DNA of 64,000 nucleotides, taken from contig DASSBG010000028.1 of the NCBI GenBank assembly GCA_035699085.1, positions 124,001 through 188,000 on the forward strand. The letters run 5' to 3'. Position 1 is the stretch's first letter. The number at the start of each line of letters is the position of its first letter. This DNA comes from DASSBG01 sp035699085 (GTDB lineage: Bacteria > Pseudomonadota > Gammaproteobacteria > Xanthomonadales > Rhodanobacteraceae). Both the position numbers and the translations under genes were made by a program. Shown here one piece after another: positions 47,801 to 55,123 of the stretch. The notes beneath the pieces were generated by a model, which saw only the letters and a program-made list of their open reading frames with translations, was not told the origin of the DNA and did no database searches.

Positions 47801-47885
47801 CGACGAGGCAGTTTGCCCGACCAACGAAGTCCGCAGAACTACTGGAGAGGTGGAGATCACTCAAGTGAATCAGTAGCACGCTCAA
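44817..47885 (-). CDS. Metallophosphoesterase-STAND NTPase fusion, candidate defence protein
   Basis: A 1022-residue three-part protein. Residues 1-~300 are a calcineurin-like phosphoesterase with all motifs: D10/H12 in HLSDLHL, VVSGDIANWG (47-48), AGNHDCN (87-90), VMHHPYNW and LMGHEH (~224). Around residue 383 a P-loop (RGVEQRGKTALGK) and at ~453 a Walker B (RILILDDFDL) mark a STAND-type NTPase. The remaining ~400 residues are helical and may sense a target. The start is TTG. Low-GC codon use differs from the flanks. STAND proteins with N-terminal effectors act in anti-phage immunity; here the effector would be the phosphoesterase. Confidence 0.75.
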   Translation of the reverse strand: MSVLLIHLSDLHLSSSSADFVGRANCLVDAALSAITNVQDVHLVVSGDIANWGLKEEFELGKTFLVAIACRIEKKSGIKPRIFICAGNHDCNFTGDQSVRDALLRTVREDPKIITDQIADCFGTVLSDFFELQKDLDPDIDQVDVWHSVVDVDGSHAIKYVLFNSCVMSVKKEEQGKLYLPIPPSDDLNFSRRTVYVMHHPYNWFQQDNARELAQHAATSADLVLMGHEHVLWAETLKEIYEDTSVSYLKGHALHTAGQPRESAFQVVEIDVEEGFRLTSYKWSDGRYERWAERSASETIAWPTRNGSRKLGLSPGAFNEFSSAGANFTHRNKEKINLPDIFVWPALKEVGSGKEASTYAEAQNEKSAELLTDVRSTSPLVVVRGVEQRGKTALGKMLALSLARKGLYPLFISASNVSSWRERSLNDRIHAAVDFTYGEQSRTTYMQLDPAQRILILDDFDLSQVKTGYLEGLRMLRSWFGHIYIMLDSYPGIDVALNELLGNKDFAGSKIYDILPCDYHRRLAIIEKWLLIGRGDVNYEALKLTAAKMSKIVDETLGRNLIPSVPVFVLIILQRAELSQDLNTVVKSGSHGFLYESLIRQALSAKVKAFDLVGSLTYLTAFAELLEVRGDESVSQTSFDSFHVAHCRAYALNASLAQVQAQMVAADILDDRGGVVRFRYPFHYYYFVARYLAQVESWPTLEPQIDRLVSAIHTERNANILLFLAHLGRNPRIAEKIIARADSMFDVYTDADLFARVKTFGKFDSSAVRAILYQGDRALEIMLHQRVQADADSARQNLTDAAETRLRDRLDDVLAMNAAFKTLQVLGQVLRNHAGEIHAEDKARMARTCVGLGLRLLGFINETIEDQGGELITLRAVKIRTERPDATEMDIAAELERYLPSLLVNITVGAMLGISNAIGSESLTLTIDEVLQDSDTGRMLRLATQLEHFSSFPKEEILSLESELLRGAGFLPNAVFRQFLIRRFYLFPSREELKRAVLSKFSIEALPFVALEQRKGGKRADG

Positions 47886-48053
47886 TGTGCGCCCGCCTTA
47901 TCAGAGGTTTGAAGTAAGTATTGGGCTTGTGTCGATCCCACGCAAGTCGTGGCGCGCTCGCGGGAACTCGCGCGGCAGCGACGCTTCCATCGCAGCAACA
48001 ATCCCTCGCCGACAGCATGTCGCTGATTCGTCTCGTGACATCCAGCCGGCTCA

Positions 48054-50516
48054 TCAGCCGGTGGACGTGGGCCTCCTCACGCGCAGCGCGCGCATCGCCG
48101 CCTTGCCCTGCTCGGTGAGGAACGGCGCGAGCGTGTCCCAGTCGATCTCGATGTCCTCGTCGCAGGCCTGGATCACGTGCGCGAAGTGGGTGCCGAAGAC
48201 CAGGCCGGTCCGGCTTGGCTGCAATTGCAGGTAGTCGATGGCGTCGCCGTCCAAGGCATCGGCGCAGTCGCCGTTGTCGGTGTTGTCCGCCTTGAAGCGC
48301 GCCACGATCAGGGCGGCCAGCTTGGGCGGCGGGCGGCGCAGGCAATCGCTCGCATGATCGCAGTGGTCGACTTCCTTCATGTAGTCCCAATGGCTGTTCT
48401 TGAGGAAGTCCCACGGGTCCACAGTCTTTCCCGTGGCGAGGTTCCACACCGCATAACCGGCCACGCCGCCGGAGGGGTGTGCGCCGCCGCAGTACGCCGA
48501 ATACGTTTCCTCGGCGACCAGCCACGGCGGTGCGAGCAGGGTGATCTCGTAATCGGCGGTGAAATCGTAGCCTTGCAAGCCGCCGGTGAACGCACAGCCG
48601 TAGTACTCGGTGATTTTGCCGTCGAGCCAGTCGCGCATGGCCTTGTTGAACTCCGCGGCATGCGGCAGGCTTGCGGGCAGTTCGGTCATGCTGATGTGTC
48701 CGTCCAGCACGCTCACCTGGTGCAGGGCGGGGGGCTGCGGCGTGATGTGGCGCTTTGCCCATTGCAGGCGCGGCGCCTCGTAATCGGCGCCACAGTTGCC
48801 ATCGGGGCCGGTTGGCGGCGTGCCGACGCGCGTGAGCCGAATCGGCAGCGTGCGCTTGCTGTCGGCGCTCGCCCACGTGCCCTGCATGTGGCCGTCGATG
48901 GGCGCCTCCAGTGACCACGTGGCGACGATCGGCCTGGGCTTGAGGATGCGCTGCTTGATGGCGTATTCCTGCCAAGTGGCGCCGGAGTTGCCCACGTGCG
49001 CAAGCGCGATGCCGAAGCGGAGCTTGAGGTAGTAGTAGTCCGAGCCGCTGACGGGGTCGGGCTGCAGGCACACCATGACGCCGGCATCGCCGATGCTGCC
49101 GCGCCAGGTGCCGGCGCGCTGCTGGAGCCCGGCGATGTTGGTGGGGTCGCCGGCGACGAAGCCGGGCGGCTCGGTGCAATGGGGCGCGTCGTTTTTCCAG
49201 CTGCACGCGCGCGTGCAGCGCAACGCGCCGTCGGCCAGGACGGCACAGGCGCGCTGGTAGGTCAGCGCGACGAACGTCACCTTGCCGGCAATCGCAGCCG
49301 TGGGCTTGATCACCTTCCCTGCCGGCGCGATGCCGAGTTGACCTTGGGCGTTGGCGCCCCAGCAGCGCAACGCGTCGGCGCTGAGTGCGCAGCTGGCGTT
49401 GGCGTGTGCGACGACATCGAGCACGCCCGAGTCGATGACCTTGGCGGGCTGCGTGACCATGCAGTGCAGCTTGTTCCAGCCGAACCACGCGCAGCTTTGC
49501 TTGCCGGCGGTGAACATGCCGCGCGTGCCGACCGGCAACACGTTTGGCGATTGCGCGGCCTGCGCGGTCGAGGCGCCGATGCCGACTTGCCCGTAGGTGT
49601 TGTCGCCCCAGCACCACAGCGCGCCGGACACCACCGCGCACACGTGGTGGTCGCCGGCCGCAATGGCCGTGACGCCGTGCTCGAATACGCGCACGCGCGG
49701 ATGGTCGCCGGGGCGCAAGCCGTAGGCCGGATCGGCGGCCAGCCGGGTTTTGCCCCAGCACCACAGGGCGCCGTCGACGATCGCGCAGCTCATGTCACCG
49801 CCGGCGGCGACGTGGGTCACGCCCGTGTCAATGGCTGTCCAGGGCGTGGATTGGCCGATGCCGTTGTTGTAGTAGCCGTCGTTGTGGCCGACCTGGCCGT
49901 CGGAGTCCGAGCCCCAGCACAGCGCCGCGCCATGCACCACGGCGCAGGCGTGGTCGTTGCCGATGGATACGTCGGTGACGCCGGTCTTGAAGATGGTGTG
50001 GAGCGGGACGGGGTTGGCGGTGGTGGCGGTGGTGGCGGTGGTGGCGGTAGTGGCGGCGGTGGTGGTGGCGGTAGCGGCTGTGGCTGTGGCAGCTGTGGCG
50101 GCGGTGGCAGCGGTGGCGGCTGTGGCGGCTGTGGTGGTGGCGGCGGTAGCAGCGGTGGCAGTGGCGGTGGCGGTGGACGCTGTGGCGGTCGCGTCCGCGG
50201 GGATCGTGTCCCAGCACTCCAGTGCGCTATCGACGATCGCGCACATCGCGAAGCCGCCGATCGCAAGCTGTATCGCGCCGCGCTGGATGACCCGCACCGG
50301 GCGCAGCGCCACGTCGCCATCGGTGCCGAGCAAGGCCCCGAGATACGCGCTTTCGCTGACGCAATCGACGGCGCCGTTGTCGTGCAGGACGCAGCGGTGG
50401 CCACTCGGGAAGCCGAGCTCCCGGATGGTGCCTGCGCTGGTCGCCTGCGCGCTGCTCGCGAAGAGCGCGGCCAGCAGCACCACAAGGATGGCGAGGCAGC
50501 GCAGCGATCGTCCCAT
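48054..50516 (-). CDS. Secreted RCC1/BLIP-II-like repeat protein with long Ala/Thr tract
   Basis: An 820-residue exported protein starting MGRSLRCLAILVVLLAALFA. RCC1-type repeats (HACAVVHGALCWGSDSDGQVG, HHVCAVVSGALWCWGDNTYG, ASCALSADALRCWG) form a likely beta-propeller in residues ~170-450. A C-terminal region (~480-820) has no recognised family but contains TAYCGGAHPSGG-like sequence and paired cysteines. Between signal and propeller lies a ~55-residue run of only Ala and Thr. The function is unknown; it is probably extracellular. Confidence 0.8.
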   Translation of the reverse strand: MGRSLRCLAILVVLLAALFASSAQATSAGTIRELGFPSGHRCVLHDNGAVDCVSESAYLGALLGTDGDVALRPVRVIQRGAIQLAIGGFAMCAIVDSALECWDTIPADATATASTATATATAATAATTTAATAATAATAATAATATAATATTTAATTATTATTATTANPVPLHTIFKTGVTDVSIGNDHACAVVHGAALCWGSDSDGQVGHNDGYYNNGIGQSTPWTAIDTGVTHVAAGGDMSCAIVDGALWCWGKTRLAADPAYGLRPGDHPRVRVFEHGVTAIAAGDHHVCAVVSGALWCWGDNTYGQVGIGASTAQAAQSPNVLPVGTRGMFTAGKQSCAWFGWNKLHCMVTQPAKVIDSGVLDVVAHANASCALSADALRCWGANAQGQLGIAPAGKVIKPTAAIAGKVTFVALTYQRACAVLADGALRCTRACSWKNDAPHCTEPPGFVAGDPTNIAGLQQRAGTWRGSIGDAGVMVCLQPDPVSGSDYYYLKLRFGIALAHVGNSGATWQEYAIKQRILKPRPIVATWSLEAPIDGHMQGTWASADSKRTLPIRLTRVGTPPTGPDGNCGADYEAPRLQWAKRHITPQPPALHQVSVLDGHISMTELPASLPHAAEFNKAMRDWLDGKITEYYGCAFTGGLQGYDFTADYEITLLAPPWLVAEETYSAYCGGAHPSGGVAGYAVWNLATGKTVDPWDFLKNSHWDYMKEVDHCDHASDCLRRPPPKLAALIVARFKADNTDNGDCADALDGDAIDYLQLQPSRTGLVFGTHFAHVIQACDEDIEIDWDTLAPFLTEQGKAAMRALRVRRPTSTG
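50014..50190. repeat. GGT/GGC trinucleotide tract inside the RCC1-like gene
   Basis: An imperfect run of GGT and GGC triplets (minus strand ACC/GCC) encoding the Ala/Thr tract. Length changes by whole triplets would keep the frame. Confidence 0.8.
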
Positions 50517-50581
50517 GTCCGAGGATCCACGTGGTTCGTGCCGCCAAGTGTGCCACGCCAGGCCCGCAACCACCGTCAGGA

Positions 50582-50674
50582 GTGAAAACCGGGGTCAGAG
50601 TGCACTTTCCCGCCCCGCGTCGTCAGTTGGTTCCGGGCCCGCGCCGGGAAGTGCACTCTGACCCCGGTTTTCAC
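50582..50674. repeat. REPIN, RAYT-associated family
   Basis: Arms GTGAAAACCGGGGTCAGAGT (50582 on) and its inverted complement ending at 50674 flank a ~40-bp variable spacer. The arms differ by one deleted base in the AAAGTGCAC part. Confidence 0.95.
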
Positions 50675-50718
50675 GCCTATACTTCGCCACACCTGCCGCT
50701 TTCACACGGCCACACGAC

Positions 50719-51285
50719 ATGCCCAACCTGCTGCGCGCCATTGTCGAACTGGGCCTTCCGGTCGCGGGCCTGAGCTGGCTGCTGTTCTACCGGCTCTATC
50801 ACCGGGGCGAGCTGGCGCGGGAGGCCGACCGCAAGTCGATTCGCGCCAGCCTGAAGCAGCTCAGGAAGGACGCGAAGAACGGGGACGGATCGTCGGACCA
50901 CGCCCTGCACCAGAAGTGGATGAAGTTCGGTGGCGGCTTCTACGGCGTCGCGGCCTTGTGGACGCTGATCGTCATCGAGGTCAGCGGTGTCGCCGGTACC
51001 ATCGCCCACCCTTCCAGCATCGCAGCCATGTTCGAGGGCGGCGTGGTCAAGTTCCTTGTCGACTGGGTGATCGGCCAGGCCACCACCTTCGTGCAGGCGA
51101 TCATGTGGTTCAACTGGTGGGCGGGCGAAACGCAAGGCGCCGTCGTCTGGTTTCTGGTGGCCATGGCCGGCTACGTCGCCGGCCTGGAAGTGGCGCGCCA
51201 CGAAACGGCGCTGGGCCATCGGCTGGTGGACTGGAATTGGCGCACGCAAGTGCGGGCATGGTTCGGCCCCCGCAAAGACAGCTAA
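50719..51285 (+). CDS. Small integral membrane protein, unknown family
   Basis: A 188-residue protein with hydrophobic segments near the N-terminus (ELGLPVAGLSWLLFYRLYH), at ~75-95 (GFYGVAALWTLIVIEVSGVAG) and ~140-155 (GAVVWFLVAMAGYVAGL). A basic N-proximal loop (EADRKSIRASLKQLRKDAKN) is probably cytoplasmic. The family was not recognised. The gene lies between a complete REPIN and the RAYT's left arm. Confidence 0.8.
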   Translation: MPNLLRAIVELGLPVAGLSWLLFYRLYHRGELAREADRKSIRASLKQLRKDAKNGDGSSDHALHQKWMKFGGGFYGVAALWTLIVIEVSGVAGTIAHPSSIAAMFEGGVVKFLVDWVIGQATTFVQAIMWFNWWAGETQGAVVWFLVAMAGYVAGLEVARHETALGHRLVDWNWRTQVRAWFGPRKDS

Positions 51286-51296
51286 GCATAACCGCG

Positions 51297-51324
51297 TCAA
51301 AACCGGGGTCAGAGTCCACTATTC
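51297..51324 (+). repeat. Single REP arm upstream of the RAYT gene
   Basis: CAAAACCGGGGTCAGAGTCC is the left-arm sequence of the family with two changes further in. It begins 12 bp after the membrane protein stop codon and has no partner arm until the far side of the RAYT gene. Confidence 0.85.
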
Positions 51325-51402
51325 CGATACGAATGGACGGCGCAAACCTACATACACAACGCCGCGCGCAACGCTGGGATCTCCTGACCCGATGGATTTC
51401 CC

Positions 51403-52113
51403 ATGCCACGAAAGCCACGACTCGATCTCGCCGACGTTCCACAGCACATCATCCAGCGCGGCCATGACCGGCAGCCGTGCTTCTTCACCGAAGCGGACTA
51501 CCTGTGTTACCTGACCGAACTGCGCGAGATCAGCCGGCGCGAAGGGTGCCGCGTCCACGCCTATGTCCTGATGACCAACCACGTGCACCTGCTCGCGACA
51601 CCCGCTGCCGCGGGTCAGATCGGGCGCATGATGCAGGCCCTGGGCCGCCGCTTCGTCCGCTACATCAACGATCGGCACCATCGCACGGGAACGCTGTGGG
51701 AAGGACGCTACAAAGCCTGCCTGGTGGACAGCGACCGCTACCTGCTGCAGTGCTATCGATACATCGAACTCAATCCCGTGCGCGCCGGAATGGCCGCAGC
51801 CGCGTGGGACTATCGATGGTCCAGCTTTGGATGCAACGCGCTGGGCAGGTTTGATCCGCTGATCCAGCCGCATGCGTCATTTCTGGCACTGGATCCGGAC
51901 CCCTGCACGCGCCAGGCCACGTACCGCGATTGGGTCATGCAGGCGGTCGACACCGACGAGACCGATGCGATCCGCCGGGACCTGCAACGGCAGCATGCCT
52001 ACGGGTCCAACCGCTTCCGCGCCGCCGTTGAGGCACAGCTCGGGCGCCGCGCCGGACCTGCCAGGATGGGGCGGCCCCGGAAGCATGACCTCAGCACGAA
52101 AAGTGCAACCTGA
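51403..52113 (+). CDS. rayT: REP-associated tyrosine transposase (RAYT, IS200-like Y1/HUH)
   Basis: A 236-residue Y1-transposase-like protein. It has RLDLADVPQHIIQRGHDRQP, the HUH-type MTNHVHLLATP and GTLWEGRYKACLVDSDRYLL. The tyrosine helix is QCYRYIELNPVRAGMA, and the domain ends in YRWSSFGCNALG. The C-terminal tail (RAGPARMGRPRKHDLSTKS) is specific to this copy and its relic. The stop codon lies inside the downstream REP arm. RAYTs nick and move REP/REPIN DNA; the matching repeats all around make this the likely driver. Confidence 0.93.
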   Translation: MPRKPRLDLADVPQHIIQRGHDRQPCFFTEADYLCYLTELREISRREGCRVHAYVLMTNHVHLLATPAAAGQIGRMMQALGRRFVRYINDRHHRTGTLWEGRYKACLVDSDRYLLQCYRYIELNPVRAGMAAAAWDYRWSSFGCNALGRFDPLIQPHASFLALDPDPCTRQATYRDWVMQAVDTDETDAIRRDLQRQHAYGSNRFRAAVEAQLGRRAGPARMGRPRKHDLSTKSAT

Positions 52114-52127
52114 CCCCGGTTTTTCTC
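52098..52127 (-). repeat. Single REP arm overlapping the RAYT stop codon
   Basis: CGAAAAGTGCAACCTGACCC and the following CGGTTTTT form the right-arm sequence, in a GTGCAACC variant (the usual form is GTGCACTC). The last sense codons and TGA of the RAYT gene fall inside it. Confidence 0.9.
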
Positions 52128-52186
52128 GCTTGACATCGTGATAGGTGTAGATGCACGCTTTGGCCGCGCCGCGCAGATTGTGAGCC

Positions 52187-52651
52187 ATGACTCCGGATCT
52201 CTTCGCCACCACCCGTTGCCTTTGCCTTGCCGCGCGCCGCGCCTCGCGCACGATCACGCGCCGCTTCGACCAGGCGCTGCGGCCGCACGGCCTGCGCGCC
52301 ACGCAGTTCACCTTGCTCGCCGCGTTGTCGCTCGGCGGACAGCAGTCGATCAGCGCGCTGGCGGAGCTGCTTGGCAACGACCGCACCACCATCACCCGCA
52401 ACCTCGGGGTGGTGGCCGGGCACGGCTGGGTGCGCGTGGAGCCCGATCCCGCGGACGCACGCTCGCGCGTCGCGAGCATCACGGATGAAGGCCGCCACGC
52501 GCTGGAATCGGCCCTCGCCACCTGGCGCGAAGTGCAGCACGCGCTGTCGGCCGAGATGGGCGGCGAGGCGGTTGCGGCCCTGCACCGCCTGGCCGGCGGC
52601 CCCTGCACCCTCGAACCTCCCGTCCCAACATCACCGGAGCCACGCGCGTGA
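52187..52651 (+). CDS. MarR-family transcriptional regulator
   Basis: A 154-residue winged-helix regulator. The helix-turn-helix is LSLGGQQSISALAELLGNDR, TTITRNLGVVAGHGWVRVEP, followed by the wing DPADARSRVASITDEG. A Cys near the N-terminus (TRCLCLAARRA) could sense oxidants. Its stop overlaps the GTG start of the glutathione S-transferase gene, so it probably controls this three-gene operon in response to an electrophile or other ligand. Confidence 0.92.
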   Translation: MTPDLFATTRCLCLAARRASRTITRRFDQALRPHGLRATQFTLLAALSLGGQQSISALAELLGNDRTTITRNLGVVAGHGWVRVEPDPADARSRVASITDEGRHALESALATWREVQHALSAEMGGEAVAALHRLAGGPCTLEPPVPTSPEPRA

Positions 52652-53277
52652 AACTCTACTGGTCGGACGTCTTGTCACCACGCAAGGCCTGCGCCGTCGC
52701 GCGGCATCTCGACTCGCAGGTCGAATACATCTACGTGGACTTCACCAAGGGCGAACACAGGAGCGCCGATTACCTCGCGATGAACCCCAACGGCAAGGTG
52801 CCGACCCTGGTCGACGGCACGCGCGTTTTGTGGGAAGCCGACGCCATCATGTGTCACCTGGCGGCCCGCTGCGATTCGGATCTGTGGCCGCAGGACGCGC
52901 GCCAGATCGACGTGATCCGCTGGCTGAGCTGGGCTGCACAGCATTTCAACCGCCACGCCGGCACGCTGTTCTTCGAGCACATCATCAGGCCTCGCTTCAG
53001 CCTGGGGGAGACCGACCCGCGGGTGGTCGCGCAAGCGGATGGCGAGTTCCGCCGCTTCGCCGCGATCCTGGACGCGCACCTCGAACGGCGCCGCTGGCTG
53101 GTCGCCGACACCCTCACCATCGCCGATTTCTCGGTCGCCGTTACCCTGCCCGACGCCGAGCGCGCGCGCATCCCGCTGGCCGACTTCCCGGCCATCCACC
53201 GCTGGCACCAGCGCCTCAATGAACTCGATGCCTGGCGCCAGCCATTCCCCCGGCACGAACCCGCCCTGTCGGGCTGA
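52648..53277 (+). CDS. Glutathione S-transferase-like protein
   Basis: A 209-residue cytosolic GST-fold protein. The thioredoxin-like N-domain has KLYWSDVLSPRKACAVARHL, NGKVPTLVDGTRVLWEADAI (cis-Pro and Glu-Ser/Ala-type site). The helical C-domain has ADTLTIADFSVAV. The GTG start overlaps the MarR-type gene stop by 4 bp. The product may detoxify an electrophile sensed by the regulator. Confidence 0.88.
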   Translation: MKLYWSDVLSPRKACAVARHLDSQVEYIYVDFTKGEHRSADYLAMNPNGKVPTLVDGTRVLWEADAIMCHLAARCDSDLWPQDARQIDVIRWLSWAAQHFNRHAGTLFFEHIIRPRFSLGETDPRVVAQADGEFRRFAAILDAHLERRRWLVADTLTIADFSVAVTLPDAERARIPLADFPAIHRWHQRLNELDAWRQPFPRHEPALSG

Positions 53278-53309
53278 CCGTGTGCCCTCCACCGAATCGG
53301 AGCTACCGC

Positions 53310-53732
53310 ATGAACATCAATCCCTACCTGTTTTTCGACGGCAACTGCCGGCAGGCCTTCGAGTTCTACGCCCAATGCCTCGGCGTCGAGCTGAAGGCCA
53401 TGCTCACTGCCGCGGACACGCCGATGCGCGACCAGGCGCCCGCCGAGGGGCGCGACCAGATCATGCACGCATGCATCGAGGTCGGCGACAACGTATTGAT
53501 GGCCAGCGACTGGAACTGCGGCCCCAACCCCGCGCCGTTCGAGAAGCCGCGCGGGTTCCGTTTGTCGTTGAACGTCGGCAGCAGCGACGAAGCGGAACGC
53601 TGCTACCAGGCGCTGGCGGAAGGCGGCAGCAAGGACATGCCGCTGGAAAAGACCTTCTTCGCGGAACGCTTCGGCATGCTCACCGATCGCTTCGGCATTC
53701 CCTGGATGATCAACTGCGAGAAGAACGGCTGA
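53310..53732 (+). CDS. VOC-superfamily PhnB-like protein
   Basis: A 140-residue protein beginning MNINPYLFFDGNCRQAFEFY with the PhnB-like pattern, DQIMHACIEVGDNVLMASDW and FGMLTDRFGIPWMINCEK. GGAG lies 8 bp before the ATG. It follows the GST-like gene after 32 bp, so it is probably the third gene of the MarR-GST unit. The family fold binds metal or small ligands; its reaction is unknown. Confidence 0.88.
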   Translation: MNINPYLFFDGNCRQAFEFYAQCLGVELKAMLTAADTPMRDQAPAEGRDQIMHACIEVGDNVLMASDWNCGPNPAPFEKPRGFRLSLNVGSSDEAERCYQALAEGGSKDMPLEKTFFAERFGMLTDRFGIPWMINCEKNG

Positions 53733-53799
53733 CCGGCCCGCTGAGGCGGCGTCACGTGTCGACGCGTGCTGCGCGGTGGCGACACGAGACGGCACACGC

Positions 53800-53903
53800 C
53801 GCCGTTTGGCCGCCGGACTCGTGGTCGCCGCGCCGGACCCGCCAGGATCGGGCGGCCCTGGACCCGTGGCACCGCGTCTAAAAGTGCAACCTGACCCCGG
53901 TTT
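53800..53903 (+). pseudogene. Decayed C-terminal remnant of a second RAYT
   Basis: The reading frame ending at TGA 53901-53903 gives FGRRTRGRRAGPARIGRPW and then TRGTASKSAT. This matches the end of the intact RAYT, in which RRAGPARMGRPRK is followed by STKSAT. The following REP arm is also the rare GTGCAACC variant shared only with the intact RAYT. Everything before ~53800 is missing or unrecognisable. Confidence 0.85.
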
Positions 53904-53909
53904 TTTTTT
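53879..53909 (-). repeat. Single REP arm at the RAYT relic
   Basis: TAAAAGTGCAACCTGACCCC with a long T-run afterwards. It overlaps the relic stop codon exactly as at the intact RAYT. Confidence 0.9.
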
Positions 53910-53921
53910 AGAGGCGCTGCA

Positions 53922-54521
53922 ATGATGACCTTCGGCAACAACGCGCTGTCCTGCCTCGTGCTGCCGCTGCTGGCCGTTTGCGGCGCTGCCACGGCCGCGA
54001 CCGTTCACTACAAGATCGACCCGCAGCATACCTACCCCAGCTTCGAAGCCGATCACTTCGGTGGGCTCTCGACGTGGCGCGGCAAGTTCAACCACACCCG
54101 CGGCAGCGTGGCCCTGGATCGATCGGCCGGCACCGGCACGGTCGACATCACCGTGGACATGGACAGCGTCGATTTCGGCCTGGATTCGTTGAACAAGATC
54201 GCCCGGGGGCCGCAGTTGTTCGACACCGCGAAATACCCGACTGCGACCTACACGGGCCGGCTTGCCGGGTTCGTCGACGGCTCGCCCACGCGCGTCGACG
54301 GCAAGCTCACGTTGCACGGCGTGACGCGGCCGCTGACGCTGAAGATCGACAGCTTCAAGTGCGTGCCGGACCCCGACCCGCGCTACAAGCGTGAGCGCTG
54401 CGGCGCGGACGCGCTGGCCAGCTTCGACCGCGACGACTATGGCATGCCCAGCGGCAAGGATTACGGCTTTCGCATGGGCGTGACCCTGCGCATCCAGGTC
54501 GAGGCCGTCGCCGTGAAGTAA
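53922..54521 (+). CDS. YceI family periplasmic lipid-binding-like protein
   Basis: A 199-residue exported protein with a signal ending at GAATAAT, then the YceI lipocalin-like fold: YKIDPQHTYPSFEADHFGGL, STWRGKF, TVDITVDMDSVDFG, FDTAKYPTATYTG, GKLTLHGVTRPLTL. Related proteins bind isoprenoid lipids or quinones in the periplasm. Two cysteines near the C-terminus (FKCVP, ERCGADA) could pair. It stands between two REP elements. Confidence 0.92.
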   Translation: MMTFGNNALSCLVLPLLAVCGAATAATVHYKIDPQHTYPSFEADHFGGLSTWRGKFNHTRGSVALDRSAGTGTVDITVDMDSVDFGLDSLNKIARGPQLFDTAKYPTATYTGRLAGFVDGSPTRVDGKLTLHGVTRPLTLKIDSFKCVPDPDPRYKRERCGADALASFDRDDYGMPSGKDYGFRMGVTLRIQVEAVAVK

Positions 54522-54524
54522 AAG

Positions 54525-54626
54525 CGAAAACCGGGGTCAGAGTGCACTTTTCTTCGAGGCACCGGAATCCCCGAACGGCACCGGCAGAAAAGTGCACTCT
54601 GACCCCGGTTTTCTGACCCCGGTTCC
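54525..54626. repeat. REPIN plus an extra half arm
   Basis: Inverted arms beginning CGAAAACCGGGGTCAGAGTG at 54525 and ending CCGGTTTTC near 54614 enclose a short spacer. A further partial arm (CTGACCCCGGTTCC, 54613-54626) follows directly. The element separates the convergent YceI and SRPBCC genes. Confidence 0.93.
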
Positions 54627-54631
54627 TGGCG

Positions 54632-55123
54632 CTACTGCGCCATCGCCGCCACGTGGGCGACGAACTGGTCCATCGCCATCTCGGTGCCCTGCAGCCAGCC
54701 TGACGCCTTGTTTTTCTCGAGGTCGGCTTCGTCACGATGCAGCGCGGTGAAGACGTAGCGCGTGCCGTTTCCCATGCTCTCCAGCGTGAAGATGGCGGTG
54801 ATCGGAATGTCGTCGAAGACGGCCGGGCGGTAGCCGGGAAACAACATGGACGTCCAGACAAGCCGCTCCATCGGCACGACGTCCAGCACACAGCCGAGGT
54901 TGGGAACCTCCTGGCCGTCGGTCGTGGCTATGTCGATGCTGAAGATGCCGCCGGGCTGCAAGTCCAGTTCGCAGTTGGCGACCCGTCCCCAGCGCCTGGG
55001 CATGTACCACTCCTTGAGATGCTCGGGTTTCGTCAATGCGTCCCAGACGAGGTGCCTCGGCGCGTCGATGACCCGCTCGAGCACGATATCCAGTTGCGGG
55101 TTGATGGTGTGCTGCGTGTTCAT
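54632..55123 (-). CDS. SRPBCC/AHSA1-like protein
   Basis: A 163-residue protein of the START/Bet v1-like AHSA1 group: LDIVLERVIDAPRHLVWDAL, TKPEHLKEWYMPRRWG, NCELDLQPGGIFSIDI, TRYVFTALHRDEADLE. These hydrophobic-cavity proteins are often co-encoded with ArsR-like repressors. It overlaps the ArsR-type gene by 4 bp and is second in that operon. The ligand is unknown. Confidence 0.9.
   Translation of the reverse strand: MNTQHTINPQLDIVLERVIDAPRHLVWDALTKPEHLKEWYMPRRWGRVANCELDLQPGGIFSIDIATTDGQEVPNLGCVLDVVPMERLVWTSMLFPGYRPAVFDDIPITAIFTLESMGNGTRYVFTALHRDEADLEKNKASGWLQGTEMAMDQFVAHVAAMAQ

Noticed and set aside
41167..47886. Attachment-site direct repeats bounding the accessory island
   Set aside because: No matching direct repeats were found at the two edges, and there is no tRNA or integrase, so island boundaries remain undefined.
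47857..49764. 635-residue arginine-rich frame overlapping the RCC1-like gene
   Set aside because: Composition is typical of a shadow frame; the RCC1-like repeats in the other frame explain this DNA.
49817..50661. Pro-rich and Val/Ala-rich frames over the triplet tract
   Set aside because: They arise from the repeated GGT/GGC triplets read in other frames or on the other strand.
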